DNA of 64,000 bases, from the NCBI GenBank assembly GCA_030323885.1, contig CM059196.1, positions 45,014,883 to 45,078,882 of the forward strand. The letters run 5' to 3'. The notes beneath the pieces are model-generated. The model was not told the DNA's origin. It searched no databases and saw only the letters and a list, made by a program, of their open reading frames with translations. Positions 10,683 through 21,341 of this stretch are shown piece by piece; positions within the stretch are counted from its first letter, which is position 1, and every line of letters begins with the position of its first letter. This DNA comes from Branchipolynoe longqiensis (Eukaryota > Annelida > Polychaeta > Phyllodocida > Polynoidae). The translations under genes were made by a program, and so were the position numbers.

Positions 10683-11000
10683 AACACCGGGCGTGAAGGC
10701 CGCATCGGAAGAGTGCGGGCCTCGGGTGCGGCAGGTCGGGAGTTCACTTCCCGGTCGAGTCAAACCGATGACTTATTAAATTGATACTTGTTGCATCCTA
10801 GCCTGGCACTCGGCATTAATAGGATAGGGCAAGTGTCAGGATAATGTGACTGAGTGGGATATCATGTCATGGTGCCGATGGCCTGATTTCCCAGTGGGGC
10901 AGCACTATAAAGTCACTATGAGTGTGCTGTGTCACAAATCGGTACCCACCCTGATATGACCTTAGATTTTGCCAGGACATAAAACTCCAACAACCAAGTC
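10683..11000 (+). mobile_element. SINE-1 copy
   Basis: Head at about 10690-10755 (GGCCGCATCGGAAGAGTGC; TCGGGAGTTCACTTCCCGG), then the SINE-1 body lacking the ACTGGTTAGCTC segment, and the end CCAGGACATAAAACTCCAACAACC. Confidence 0.85.
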
Positions 11001-11132
11001 ATAGGATGCAGCAGTGTCAGGAGCCGCATCCAGAGTCCCACATCCAGAATGGAGCATGAAGAGAGCCACCTCCACAATCATCTCGCATCCAGGGTGTAGT
11101 ATGAACAGCCGCATAAGAACTTGGATATCACT

Positions 11133-11456
11133 GTTTGGTGTTACGTCCTAGCAACATCTAAGGTCATATCAGAACGGGTACCTAGTTGTGACAGTATACA
11201 CTCACAGTGACTTTATAGTGCTGCCCCACTGGGAGACTAGGCTGCCAGCACCCTGACCCGATATCCCATACAGTCATTTTATCCTGGTACTGTGCTAAAC
11301 AGGCCTTGTCATATCCTATTAATCCTGAGCACCAGGCGCTAGGTAGCGACAAGTATTAATTTTGTATGTCATTGGTTTGGGTCAGCTGGGATTCGTACTC
11401 CCGACCTTCCGCATGGGAATCTTGCGCTCTACCGATTTGGCCACCGTGTCTGTTCG
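11133..11456 (-). mobile_element. SINE-1 copy
   Basis: Minus orientation, from TTACGTCCTAGCAACATCTAAGG to the head ending GATTTGGCCACCGTGTCTG. Inserted beside a CATCCAGAGTCCCACATCC-type minisatellite (traces at 11020-11110). Confidence 0.85.
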
Positions 11457-11559
11457 GTCACATACAGATTGTACCAGGCATAATGCCGTATCCTGAATAC
11501 TGCATCGACTGAGCTGCAAGTTGCAACCAGAGGCTTTCATCCAGAACATTGCATTCAAT

Positions 11560-11905
11560 TTCTACATCCAAAGCCCCGCATTCAAAGTTCCGCATCCATC
11601 CTTCATACAAAGTCCCACAGCCGAAGTCCCGAATCCAATGTTCCACATCCACAGTCCCACATACAAAGTCCCGCATCCATTGTCCCACATACAAACAGTC
11701 CCATAGCCAATGTTCCACATCCACAGTCCCACATACAAAGTCCCGCATCCACAGTCCCACATACAAAAAGTCCCATAGCCAATGCTCCACATCCACAGTC
11801 CCACATACAAAGTCCCGCAGCCAGGGACCAACATACAAAAAGTCCCATAGCAAAAATTCCACATCCGGAGACCCCCGCATCCATGGTTCCTCATCCAAAG
11901 TACCG
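11560..11905. repeat. ~72-bp minisatellite
   Basis: The word ATGTTCCACATCCACAGTCC recurs at about 11638, 11709 and 11781, giving a ~72-bp period built from shorter CCCACATACAAAGTCC units. The overlapping Cys/Gly/Trp-rich open frames on both strands are repeat artefacts. Confidence 0.8.
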
Positions 11906-12060
11906 CGGTCAAAGTGCTACGGTCAAAGTGGTGGCGCCCCCCATCGGGCGTTCGGACAAGTGGTCACATGGGGCTCATCAGTTGCTCCGGAACTGCAGGA
12001 AATGGCCCTCGACTCGCAAAGTGCCTGCAATTGCGCATAATCATCGCCATATACATATAT

Positions 12061-12175
12061 AGGCCGGACGGGGTAGCCTAGTGGACAGAGCATCCACTTC
12101 GGACTTTTCAGAAAAAAATCTGGGTTTTGATCTGTTTGTGGGTTCGAACTCCAGTTGAGTCAAAGGAGGGATTTA
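12061..12175 (+). mobile_element. tRNA-like SINE head of another type
   Basis: GGGGTAGCCTAGTGGACAGAGC gives an A-box and GGGTTCGAACTCC a B-box. The downstream GAGTCAAAGGAGGGATTTAC differs from SINE-1 after GAGTC. It does not close as a proper tRNA cloverleaf because extra bases lie between the boxes. Confidence 0.5.
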
Positions 12176-12219
12176 CAAACCATCCCTTCTCCACAGAACA
12201 TGCTACTGGCAATAGTGGG

Positions 12220-12553
12220 TTGGTTGGTTGTTGGAGTTTTACATCCTTGTAGCTTCTAAGGTCATATCAAGATAGGTACCGACTTGTCACAGTGTGCACT
12301 CATGACGACTTTATAGTGCTGCCTCTCTGGGAAATCAGGCTGTGGCACCCTGACCTGATTTCCCACTCAGTCACATTATCCTGACACTGAGCTAACCATT
12401 CCTTTCCCTATCCTATTAATGCAGAGCGCCTGGCTGGAAGGCGACAAGTATCAATTTTATATGTCATTGGTTTTACTCAACCGGGAACCGAACTCACAAT
12501 CTCCTGCAGGCAAGGTCCCCACTCTACTGATTCGGTCACCATGCCTGGACTCT
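12220..12553 (-). mobile_element. SINE-1 copy, first of a tandem pair
   Basis: Minus orientation, starting GGTTGGTTGTTGGAGTTTTAC. From about 12276 on, this copy and its right flank are duplicated at 12927-13307. Confidence 0.85.
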
Positions 12554-12621
12554 GACTGACAATAGTAGTTCTTGCAACTACCATCAGAAGGACAGGCCGT
12601 GATTTTACAGTCAATGATTTA

Positions 12622-12896
12622 TGGCTGGCGCACACCTCCCGTTTACGATTCGCGCACTAAAACTCGCGACCCGACCCGACCCGCTTAAAACTGAAAACGG
12701 GCCGATTCGTTTTTTGAATCGCGAATCGCAATCATAAACGGCCGCTTTTAGCACTAAAAACTGAGTTTTATGCACGAATCGCAATCGCTAGGTGTGCGCG
12801 GGGGGCGCACACCTAGCGATTTTTGTGCGCGAAACGGGCAGTTTTACATCGTAAACGGTAGGTGGGTGCGCACAGACGGGAGGTGTGTGCCAGCCA
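12622..12896. mobile_element. M2: TWA-flanked MITE, with empty site nearby
   Basis: Ends TGGCTGGCGCACACCTCCCG and CGGGAGGTGTGTGCCAGCCA, flanked by TTA and TAA. The interior is saturated with CGCGAATCGCAATC-like words. The tandem duplicate at about 13270-13280 shows the unoccupied sequence (ACGATTAAGCCGG), so both ends and a 3-bp TAA target duplication can be read directly. Sister copy: M6 at 59321-59584. Confidence 0.85.
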
Positions 12897-12926
12897 TAAG
12901 CCGGTAAATTCTAATGGCAGCCAATT

Positions 12927-13307
12927 GGTACCGACTTGTCACAGTGTGCACTCATGGCGACTTTATAGTGCTGCCTCACTGGGAAATCAGGATGGGGCAA
13001 CCTGACCTGATTTCCCACTCAGAAATATTATCCTGACACTGACCTAACCAGTCCTTGCCCTATCCTATTAATGCAGAGCGCCTGGCTGGAAGGCGACAAG
13101 TATCAATTTTGTATGTTATTGGTTTTACTCGACCGGGAACCGAACTCACAATCTCCTGCACGCAAGCCCCCGCCCCACTCTACTGATTCGGCCACCACAC
13201 CTGGTCTCTGACTGACAATAGTAGTTCTTGCTATGACCATCAGAAGGACAGGCCGTGATTTTACAATCAACGATTAAGCCGGTAAAATCTAATGGCAGCC
13301 AATTGGT
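12927..13307 (-). repeat. Tandem duplicate of SINE-1 plus flank
   Basis: Repeats about 12276-12930 without the M2 insertion. The SINE-1 part is 12927-13205; the flank carries ACTGACAATAGTAGTTCTTG and CATCAGAAGGACAGGCCGTG as in the first unit. Confidence 0.85.
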
Positions 13308-13445
13308 CTTCCTCTTCCTCATTCCACTCTTCCGTACCTAATATGCCAGGTGCCAGGGCGAGGTGGCCGTGCCGACAAGTATCAATTTTAAAATAATTGG
13401 TTTGAGTCAGCCAATATTCAAATCTTACAATCTGTCTAATGGGAA
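13290..13445 (-). mobile_element. SINE-1b fragment
   Basis: GGTCTTCCTCTTCCTCATTCC is the reverse of the SINE-1b-specific 3' half. It is followed by CCGACAAGTATCAATTTTAA and a decayed head near 13400-13445. Confidence 0.6.
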
Positions 13446-13724
13446 TCAATTGTTCAATTCATAGCCCTTATCTGGAGGTTAGGTGGTGGAAATCTTTTAT
13501 GACACCTTTTCCACGGAGTGACGTGCACAGTGAGCTGTTACCACTCTCAGCTGTAAAGAGAGGTCATTATTGCTTTTTGGCACTCGCTTGCCAGCACTTG
13601 ACATTGGTGAGATATGGTTGTGGTTGGTTACCTGCAGTGTCAAGATACTGCGACTGAGTGAGCTATCAGGAGATGGGGTTCACGGTACTGCTTATCCCAG
13701 GGGGATTGCATTACAGTAGTGATG

Positions 13725-13985
13725 AGTAACTGGCTCAGTGCATGATTGAGTGCATAGGCCATGAGTGAGTGGTTCAGTCGATAAGGAAATGGTGTACTCA
13801 ATGATTGAATGGTTCAGTCCATGAGGGAGTGGCACACTCAATGAGTGGTTCAGTCCATGAGGCAGGTGCACAATCAACGAGTAAGAGTTCAGTCCATGAA
13901 TGAATAGTATACTCAATGAGTGAGTGGTTCAGTCCATGAGAGAGTGGCACACTACGTGAGTAAATGGTTCATTCGGTAGTTGAGT
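13725..13985. repeat. GAGTGGTTCAGTCCATGAG minisatellite, degenerate
   Basis: The word CAATGAGTGAGTGGTTCAGT and partial forms recur 7-8 times at irregular 30-45 bp spacing. Not coding. Confidence 0.7.
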
Positions 13986-13995
13986 CTAAGGTATC

Positions 13996-14413
13996 AGTGA
14001 CTAACCTTCCGTTATTTATACTCCCATAATGCACAATACATCATATATACTTAATACCAATATAGCTTATATATACTGGCATGTTTGCGTGTGGAGTTAT
14101 TACATCGAGTGCGCCGATCGGAGTGGAGCTAATAATATAAGCAAACATATCCCCAATATTTCTTAGTTAATACAATGTTTTTGTATTTTCTCTACTAGGC
14201 GTATCCGACATTGTCTGAATAGTATTAGCGCTTCTGAGTTGCAAATGAAGCAACTGGTTGCATGAGGCTGCAAGAGGCTGCAAGAGGCTGTAAGAGGCCC
14301 GAAATTGGAAGGGAAAGAGATGAAGACGGAGCGAGTAAGAAAAAGAGCGAGAAAAGACAGCGAGAAGAAGGAAATTCTCCGAAATTGTTGGCGGTAAAAA
14401 TTGTGTTTCCCAA
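13996..14413. other. No gene seen; trace of the 1299-1535 repeat
   Basis: 13996-14040 (CCGTTATTTATACTCCCATAATGC) matches a piece of the inverted segmental duplicate. The rest, including GCAAGAGGCT repeats at 14270-14300, shows nothing recognisable. Confidence 0.5.
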
Positions 14414-14469
14414 GTGAGCGGGCCTTTTGGGGTTAATTGGACGGCCGTAATCAGTTGTGAGGATCCGAG

Positions 14470-14815
14470 TCGGGGTGACGCGGGGGGGAGGCGGGGGCGG
14501 GGTCGGGTTGGGGCGGGGCGGTTCGGGGCGGGGCGGGGCGGGGACGGGCGGGGCGGGGTGGGGGTGGGCGGGGCAGGGCGGGGCGGGCGGGGCGGGGCGG
14601 GGCGGGGGGGGGCGGGCGGGCAGGGCGGGGCAGGGCGGGCAGGGCGGGGCAGGGCGGGGCCAGGCGGGGCAGGGCAGGGCAGGGCAGGGCAGGGCAGGGC
14701 AGGGCGGGGCAGGCTGGGCTGGCGGGGGGGCGGGGGCAGAGCGGGGCGGGCGGGGCGGAGCGGGAACGGTTGGGAAGGCGGGGCGGTGAGGGGTGGGTGG
14801 TGACGGGTTTCAATT
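14470..14815. repeat. GGGCGGGGC / GGGCAGGGC G-rich array
   Basis: Nearly continuous runs of 3-7 G separated by single C or A bases. It has strong G-quadruplex potential on the plus strand. Three overlapping Gly/Arg- or Pro/Ala-rich open frames are artefacts of the 5-6 bp periodicity. Confidence 0.9.
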
Positions 14816-15035
14816 TGCAGTGGGTTAATAATTGTAGAACATGTTAGGGTTTAAAAATAGTGGCGGGGAGAGTTGGGACGGAGCGGAACGGATGGGGGGT
14901 CGGGGGGGGGGGTCGGGGCGGGGCGGTTGCGGAGCGGGAAGGGTTGGGAAGGCGGGGCGGTGAGGGGTGGTGTGGGACGGGTTTCAATTTGCAGTGGGTT
15001 AATAATTGTAGAACATGTTAGGGTTTAAAGATAGA
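14755..15035. repeat. ~105-bp direct duplication at the G-rich edge
   Basis: 14755-14862 and about 14928-15035 share GCGGAGCGGGAA...GGGTTGGGAAGGCGGGGCGG through GTTTCAATTTGCAGTGGG and TAGAACATGTTAGGG with a few differences. A G-run lies between them at 14898-14912. Confidence 0.8.
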
Positions 15036-15099
15036 GTTTTTTCAAAAGAACTGGAACAAACCTCAATGGATTGTAGGGCCTCGGGCCACCTTCCCCTTT

Positions 15100-16300
15100 C
15101 ACATTCACCACACTCACACCCACAATCACATTCACATCCGCCTCCCAACCCACTCACACCCACACACTTACACCCATCCTACACTAATCTTCCAACCGAC
15201 ACCAATAATAGCACACCCACACCTAACCCCCACTCACCATAACCCACTCGCCTACACCTACACCGACACTTAACCCACACTCACACACACCTCACATTCC
15301 GCTCATCCCACATCCCACATCCCACATTCACCCACACCCCATGCTCAAACTCACCACGCGCAACCTAACTCTCACCCTCACCCCCTCCCTTAACCTTCCT
15401 TCACCCACCCATCGTCGCTCCCACCTTAAATTCCCCACTCTTGAATACTCTCACCTACGCCCAACTACCCCCCCGCCCCCTTTAAAGTCCACTCTACACT
15501 CTCAACAATATTCCTTTAGCCACCCCAGCCATACTCGTACACACTCAACTAACACCACCTGCCACCCACACCCACACTCACACCCACTTTCCTACTCACT
15601 AACACCAACTCACCACTCCTCCACTCCTACCTGCTTCCCCCAACCATGTACCGAAACAGGTAACCCACACTTCCACCCGCTTCCCCTAGCCCCTCACCTC
15701 GCCACTTATCAAACACTCCACTTCCACCCCCCCTATTCCTTCTATATCCACCCAACCTCTTCAGACCCACACTGCACACACAGCCACGTCCATGTACACA
15801 TCCTCAACTCTCCTCCTTTTACCTACCCCCACCCCACCCGTACTGCTCCACCCCACCCTCACTCCTCCTCTTACCTACCCCACCGCACCCTCACTGCCTC
15901 ACCCCCACCCTCACTCCTCCTCTTACCTACCCCACCCCACCCTTACTGCCTCACCCCACCCTCACTCCTCCTCTTACCTACTCACACTGTACCCTCACTG
16001 CTCCACCCCACCCTCACTCCTCCTCTTACCTACCCCCACCACACCCTCAGTGCTCCACCCCACCGTCACTCCTCCTCTTACCTACTCCCACTGCACCCTC
16101 ACTGCTCCACCCCATCCTCACTCCTCCTCTTACCTACCCCCACTGCACCCTAACTCCTCCACTCCACCATCACTCCTTCACTCACCAACATCCACTCCAC
16201 TGTCACCCCACCCTCCCACACCCACTCACCTCCTCCCACCGCACCCTGACTCCACTACTCACCTACTCCCACACAACTCCCCACCATCCCTCACTCAGCC
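15100..16300. repeat. C-rich region with 52-bp minisatellite at 15808-16165
   Basis: CTCCTCCTCTTACCTAC recurs at about 15808, 15862, 15914, 15965, 16017, 16069 and 16121, giving a 51-53 bp period. The outer parts are CACTCACACCCACA-type simple sequence. The two Pro/Ser/Thr/His-rich open frames (15341-16153, 15792-16412 plus) are artefacts. Confidence 0.85.
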
Positions 16301-16670
16301 ACTCCTCCACACCTACATGCCCTCCCCACTCCCCAGGCACAACTCTGTTAATGTTATGGACATTGTGAGCTTGGGTGTATGGCGGCTGATGGTGGGGGAG
16401 GGGTGCAAGTAGGTGTGGGAGAGGCGGGTGACAGGAAGTAGATATGATTGCCAAGAAAGCGAATAAACGCCACACACACCCACACCAACCCACCTACACC
16501 CACACCCCACATACACTCACAGACACACCCACACAGAAACAAAAACAACAACTGGGGCCGGAGTTGGAAGGTCTCGCCCTGAAATAATGCGGGCTCGAGA
16601 ACGCCGCGAGAGTTGACGCAGACGACAATGACGGCGCGGATTTCTGCCACTGTGTCTCTAGTGTAAGAAA

Positions 16671-16802
16671 TTCCTGCCTCAATTGCATTGAGGCGGGAAA
16701 GTGGCATCGACAGTGGGCGGCAGAGTGGCGAGGAAGTTCCCGCCTCAATTGCATTGAGGCGGGAAAGTGGTGTCGACCGTGGCCGGCAGAATGGCGCAGA
16801 TG
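16671..16802. promoter_or_regulatory. Two 66-bp units with palindromes containing E2F-like sites
   Basis: Each unit (starting 16671 and 16737) carries a palindrome, CCTGCCTCAAT-TGC-ATTGAGGCGGG and CCCGCCTCAAT-TGC-ATTGAGGCGGG. The flanks read TTCCCGCC or GGCGGGAAA, the E2F/DP consensus. 16550-16800 is relatively CpG-rich. This could be a promoter or enhancer piece or part of an unknown repeat; no gene is visible downstream. Confidence 0.4.
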
Positions 16803-17496
16803 TCTTTCTGGAGGCAGGCTGGGGTCTTTGTCTGCTGCCTAATTTTGTTAATTTAAGTGTTTTAGCGACACGATTTTTTTAGCTAACAGAGCAAAAGGCT
16901 CTGCGCTCCCGCACCTTTTTCGACTTTTCTCGACTTTTCTCGCCCTTTCTCGCATTTTCTCACCGTTTCCCACCCTTGCTGCCACAGTGACATGGTTTTC
17001 TGTTTAGGATTTGCTCCCTTAGCCTTCGGTTCTGTCAAGAACCTGTACCACAAGGCAGTGGTTTACAACTCTGGAGGGCAGGGGCATCAAACTCCCTGAT
17101 GTATTGCATTACCTGCAATACCGGCATACACCTTGCCCATAATAACAGCACAGTTTATACAACAACATAACTAGCTTAGCCCATAACACTGAACTCACCC
17201 CATACAATGCAGGTTTACTGGGTTAGTTAGTATCAGCGATACCTAACCAAGTAAACCTCCATGGTATGTCTAGGGACCCACAGAGGTACATATTTACAAT
17301 TCAATGTACGTGGCCGGAAGACGTGTGCCTCGACATTGAAAAAATGTGTATTTTCAGGAATAAACTGCTTATAAAAAAGACACACTAAAAACGGTATCTC
17401 TAATTTATTGTTGCTCTCTGTCTTTTACTGCTTCTTTCTTACTGTTTCTTTGCATGGGAAGGACATATGGCATTACCGATTTGTCTATCAGCACGG
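16803..17496. other. No gene seen
   Basis: TCTCGACTTTTCTCGCC-type short repeats at 16915-16965; otherwise unique-looking. No long open frame. Confidence 0.5.
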
Positions 17497-17792
17497 GAAC
17501 GTCTTATCAGGATGGGTACTGACTTGTGACAGTGCACACTCATGGTGACTGCATAGTGCTTCCTGACTAGGAGACAAGGCTGCCAGCACAATGACCCGAT
17601 ATCCCACTCAGTCACATTATCCGGATACTGTGCTGACCAGTCATTGTCCTATCCCAGTGATGCTGAGTACCAGGCTAGGTAGCGACAAGCATACATTTTA
17701 TACGTCATTGTTGTGACTCAGCTGGAAATCAAAGTCCCGACCTTCCGCACTGGAAGCTCGAGCTCTACCAGTTCAGCTACCGCGTCCAGTGT
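17497..17792 (-). mobile_element. SINE-1 copy
   Basis: Minus orientation from TTATCAGGATGGGTACTGAC to the head ending TCAGCTACCGCGTCCAG. Its 3' tail is missing. Confidence 0.8.
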
Positions 17793-17922
17793 GTTAACAT
17801 GATCTGACCATGTATTTCTTCCATGTATATTCGATATACCTTAATGAAAGATGACACATTGAGATATACAAGCTCAAACCTAATACATTGCGTTCCTGAT
17901 ATGTATAGTATGCCCGAACAAC

Positions 17923-18428
17923 ATTCTCCAAAATGTATAGAGTGTTAACATCAAGTAAGATATTAATACAAACAAGGAAGCGTATTCTTCAGTGTTATGT
18001 GTGGTCTACTCTAATGGATGGGGCTGAGACATGGACAATCTCTAAGAAAATGTACAAACGTTTAGCAGCATTTGAGATGTGGACTTATCGAAGGATGATG
18101 AAAATATCATGGACAAAGAAGATCACCAACAAAGAAGTTCTCAGAAAAATTAAAAATAAGAAAAGCTTGTTTGCCACTATACAGACAAAGAAACTTATTT
18201 ATTTTGGCCACATCATTCGTCAGAGTTCAATATACCGTACATTGTTGGAAGGGAAGGTGAATGGCAGCAGAGGGAGAGGGAGACCAAGAACATCATGGTT
18301 TACAAATATTTCACAGTGGACAGGCTTGAATTATTCACAGTCTATCAGAACAGCACACCATCGGGACAAGTGGAGAACCATTTCATCCAACCCTCGATTA
18401 GAGGACGGAACTATTGATTGATTGATAA
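17923..18428 (+). pseudogene. 5'-truncated LINE ORF2 C-terminal fragment (RTE-like)
   Basis: Open frame 17933-18421 (162 aa) is the part following the RT fingers/palm. It has GAETWT near residue 30, FEMWTYRRMMKISW near 47-60, TNKEVL, LIYFGHI near 88-94, and RGRGRPRTSW near 113-122. This series is known from the C-termini of LINE endonuclease-reverse transcriptases. No catalytic RT motif is present. The element ends in ATTGATTGATTGAT and is flanked by a ~14-bp imperfect duplication (TATGCCCGAACAAC at 17909, TATGCCCAACACC at 18429). The clade is inferred from the short-repeat tail. Confidence 0.8.
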
Positions 18429-19130
18429 TATGCCCAACACCACTAGACTAAAGCTATTGTTAGTTCTTTTGTGACATCAGACAGGCGAGGGAAAAATGGA
18501 CTTACATGGGTTATATCTCAAAAACCTTCAAAATTTACTTTAAGTGATAGTGGGGTTTGCACTATTTTGCAAGGCAGTAATGTTCCCTAGCCTACATCAC
18601 TGAGGACAGCGATTAAGGCTGAATGTCACGAATAGCCACAGCTTGACCACAGACACCCAAAAGACATGGTAATCCTGGTAATCGGGAATATATTATTATT
18701 ATCCTCTTCTTTGATGCAGGCTTGTGGTAGCCTATACAAAGCTTGTAGCTCTCAGCTCTAATGGTATGCAGCCTCGAAATCGTACAGGAATGTTTCTCTG
18801 GCCCAGGCCCTGTCCAGAGCATTCTTGAATTGATTCATGGTAGCTGCTTCCTATATAAAGTTGGGTTGGTCATGTTTCAGTCCCTTTCACTTCAGCCCAC
18901 GTAGGTTCGATCTATATAAACAAACCGATAACTGAGTTCATGGGTGACTCATTCCATATGTTCGCAATCACATGTGGCATTAGTAGAGCTGGGTCGGTGC
19001 ACTTCAATCACAAATTCAGACAGTAGCACAAGTTGGTGCGTTTTAAAGCAAATATATACAGCAATCACATGCCTCATATATACCCATGCCACAACGCATG
19101 GCGGATATAGAGTATCATCTGCCTCATATA
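18429..19130. other. No gene seen
   Basis: No shared repeat or plausible long frame recognised; unique-looking. Confidence 0.5.
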
Positions 19131-19308
19131 CAGTAAAACCTCTCTAACCGACCTCCTCCACAGATCGACCACTCCTTTAGATCGATCGCTTTATTTGGGT
19201 CCCAACAATACCATTCTAACCATGTTCTAACTCCTTAAACCGACCAACTCCCTAAATGGACCACTTCATTTCGGTCCGAAGGTCGGTCGATTTAGAGAGG
19301 TTTTACTG
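19131..19308. mobile_element. pogo-like MITE, complete
   Basis: TA-CAGTAAAACCTCTCTAACC at the left and TTTAGAGAGGTTTTACTG-TA at the right. 178 bp, flanked by TA on both sides. Interior words ATCGACCACTCC and GGTCGGTCGATTT recur. Confidence 0.85.
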
Positions 19309-19330
19309 TATATGTGTAATAGTTGGTGTG

Positions 19331-19663
19331 TTGTTGGAGTTTTACATACTCACAATATCTAAGGTCACATAGGGACGGGTACCGACTTGTGACAGTGCAC
19401 ACTCATGGCAACTTTATAGTGCTACTCCTCTGAAAGACCAGTCCACCAGCACCATGACCTGATAATATTCCACTCATTCACATTATCCTGACACTAAGCC
19501 AACCAGTCCTTGCCTTATGCTAATAATGATAAGCGCCTGGCTAGGAAGAGACAAGTAACAATTGTTAAGCCATTGGTTTTATTCCGAACCCATGTGTTTG
19601 AATTCCACGATCTACCAAAACGGGAGACGGACATTGAACTAATTCGGCCATTCCGTCTGGTCA
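19331..19663 (-). mobile_element. SINE-1 copy
   Basis: From TTGTTGGAGTTTTACATACTC to the head ending GGCCATTCCGTCTGGTC. It abuts the SINE-2 array at 19669. Confidence 0.85.
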
Positions 19664-19668
19664 CATAT

Positions 19669-20477
19669 GTCGTGGGGGTGATGAAAATGGGAAATACTGC
19701 GCCTAGAGCGGGACTCGAACCCACATCTCTTTGCATTCCGGGCCAGTGTGCTAACCATTACACCACCTAGGCTCCCTGATATCAACACACTCCCCACGCC
19801 TACCTGTCTATGTGGTTACTTGCCTGAGAGGTCAGTGCAGACCACTACACTCGTCCCCCTGGAATTGTAAGTCTTGTAATGCTTACAATTACATACATAC
19901 AGGCAATGCACTAACACATACATACACAGGGTAGGTTCAACAACCATACAGCACAAAGCTTGTACAGGATCCTGATCACGGCAACCAGTGTCGTGGGGGT
20001 GATGAAAATGGGAAATACTGCGCCTAGAGCGGGACTCGAACCCACATCTCTTTGCATTCCGGGCCAGTGTGCTAACCATTACACCACCTAGGCTCCCTGA
20101 TATCAAACACTCCCCGCCTACCTGTCTATGTGGTTACTTGCCTGAGAGGTCAGTGCAGACCACTACACTCGTCCCCCTGGAATTGTAAGTCTTGTAATGC
20201 TTACAATTACATACATACAGGCAATGCACTACACAGGGTAGGTTCAACAACCATACAGCGCAAAGCTTGTACAGGATCCTGATCACGGCAACCAGTGTCG
20301 TGGGGGTGATGAAAATGGGAAATATTGCGCCTAGAGCGGGACTGAACCCACATCTCTTTGCATTCCGGGCCAGTGTGCTAACCATTACACCACCTAGGCT
20401 CCCTGATATCAACACACTCCCCACGCCTACCTGTCTATGTGGTTACTTGCCTGAGAGGTCAGTGCAGACCACTACAC
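19669..20477 (-). mobile_element. Tandem array of SINE-2 (tRNA Gln/Glu-like head), 2.6 units
   Basis: Units start at 19669, 19990 and 20297 (321 and 307 bp apart) with GTCGTGGGGGTGATGAAAAT. On the minus strand each has an A-box word (TGGTGTAATGGTTAGCAC), a B-box (GGTTCGAGTCC; one base lost in unit 3) and closing arms GCCTAGG.../...CTAGGC, so the head is close to a tRNA. The units are nearly identical, indicating recent tandem duplication rather than separate insertions. Unit 3 is cut at 20477, next to F9. Confidence 0.85.
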
Positions 20478-20486
20478 ATATAAGAC

Positions 20487-20904
20487 TAGATAAAAGATTC
20501 ACCTGGTACTTGTAGTACACGGGTGAAGGACAACATACTGTAAATACGGGTGAAAATAGCTTTAGTATAGAACTGGAAGTACAATGCCTGGCTCCAGTGT
20601 CAAATGGTTACTTACATCGGCACAGAGTTGGTGAAATTGGAGAGAATGCAAAAAGACAAGATCGCGGCCATAGAACGGCATCGATTTCACTTTTAAATCT
20701 TATTAAACCAGATGTTTTATTATATTTTTCAACTCAAAGGTAGCGGGGAAATATGAAGACATATACAAAGAATAAATGTTGCTTCCTAGATTGTGAAATT
20801 AGGCTCTCATAAAGACTCATTTTATTAGCCCGATTTTTCAACCATTTTTATATAAGGCTGGTCTTCACCCATGTACTGCGAGTACCGGGTGAATCCTTTA
20901 TCTA
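20487..20904. mobile_element. F9: 418-bp MITE with 9-bp target duplication, intact
   Basis: Starts TAGATAAAAGATTCACCTGG and ends with the inverted CCGGGTGAATCCTTTATCTA. ATATAAGAC is duplicated exactly at 20478-20486 and 20905-20913. Each end also folds on itself (TTCACC...GGTACT, spacer, AGTAC...GGGTGAA). A 9-bp duplication fits MULE or Merlin elements among known superfamilies. No open frame. Related copies at 27768-32967 and 35068-35430. Confidence 0.9.
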
Positions 20905-20913
20905 ATATAAGAC

Positions 20914-21341
20914 ATGATATGTAGATGTGTACATACCGCATAATAGATAGATATACAGCTTCACATAATTACATATGTATGTGTATATATATACACCCAT
21001 GACGCATGCCGTGCTCGGATGTATAACGAAATAGTCCAACAAACAAAACAAAATTTAAGTTAAAGAAACCTTTAATTTAATTGGTTAACTTCAGGTACAG
21101 TTGAAGTGAACACACATACAATTACTTTGATATACATACCAACATTCTGGACACATGACTGTTTCATGGCCAGTTTGTTAATTATAACAACATAACTCGG
21201 GGTCACAACATTGTTATAAATGATGATGATGATGATGATTGGGGGTGTTTGTAACCTTACGACGGTTACCGGTTGCAGAACTGCAACATTGGGTAGAGAA
21301 GCTCCGATAAATCAGCCCAATCTGTGGTTGAAGACTTAACT
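20914..21341. other. No gene seen
   Basis: AT-rich, with a (GAT)n microsatellite at 21220-21240. No recognised family. Confidence 0.5.

Noticed and set aside
11458..12040. Cys/Gly/Trp-rich and Ser/Pro-rich frames
   Set aside because: They are translations of a ~72-bp minisatellite in several frames; the periodicity of the peptide is that of the DNA repeat.
14414..16412. Gly/Arg- and Pro/His/Ser-rich frames up to 270 aa
   Set aside because: They arise from the GGGCGGGGC array and the 52-bp C-rich minisatellite. No non-repetitive segment or start context supports a gene.
19669..20477. CRISPR-like or tRNA cluster interpretation of the 307-321 bp repeats
   Set aside because: Repeat length, lack of spacers and a eukaryotic setting rule out CRISPR; the tRNA-like part belongs to SINE-2.
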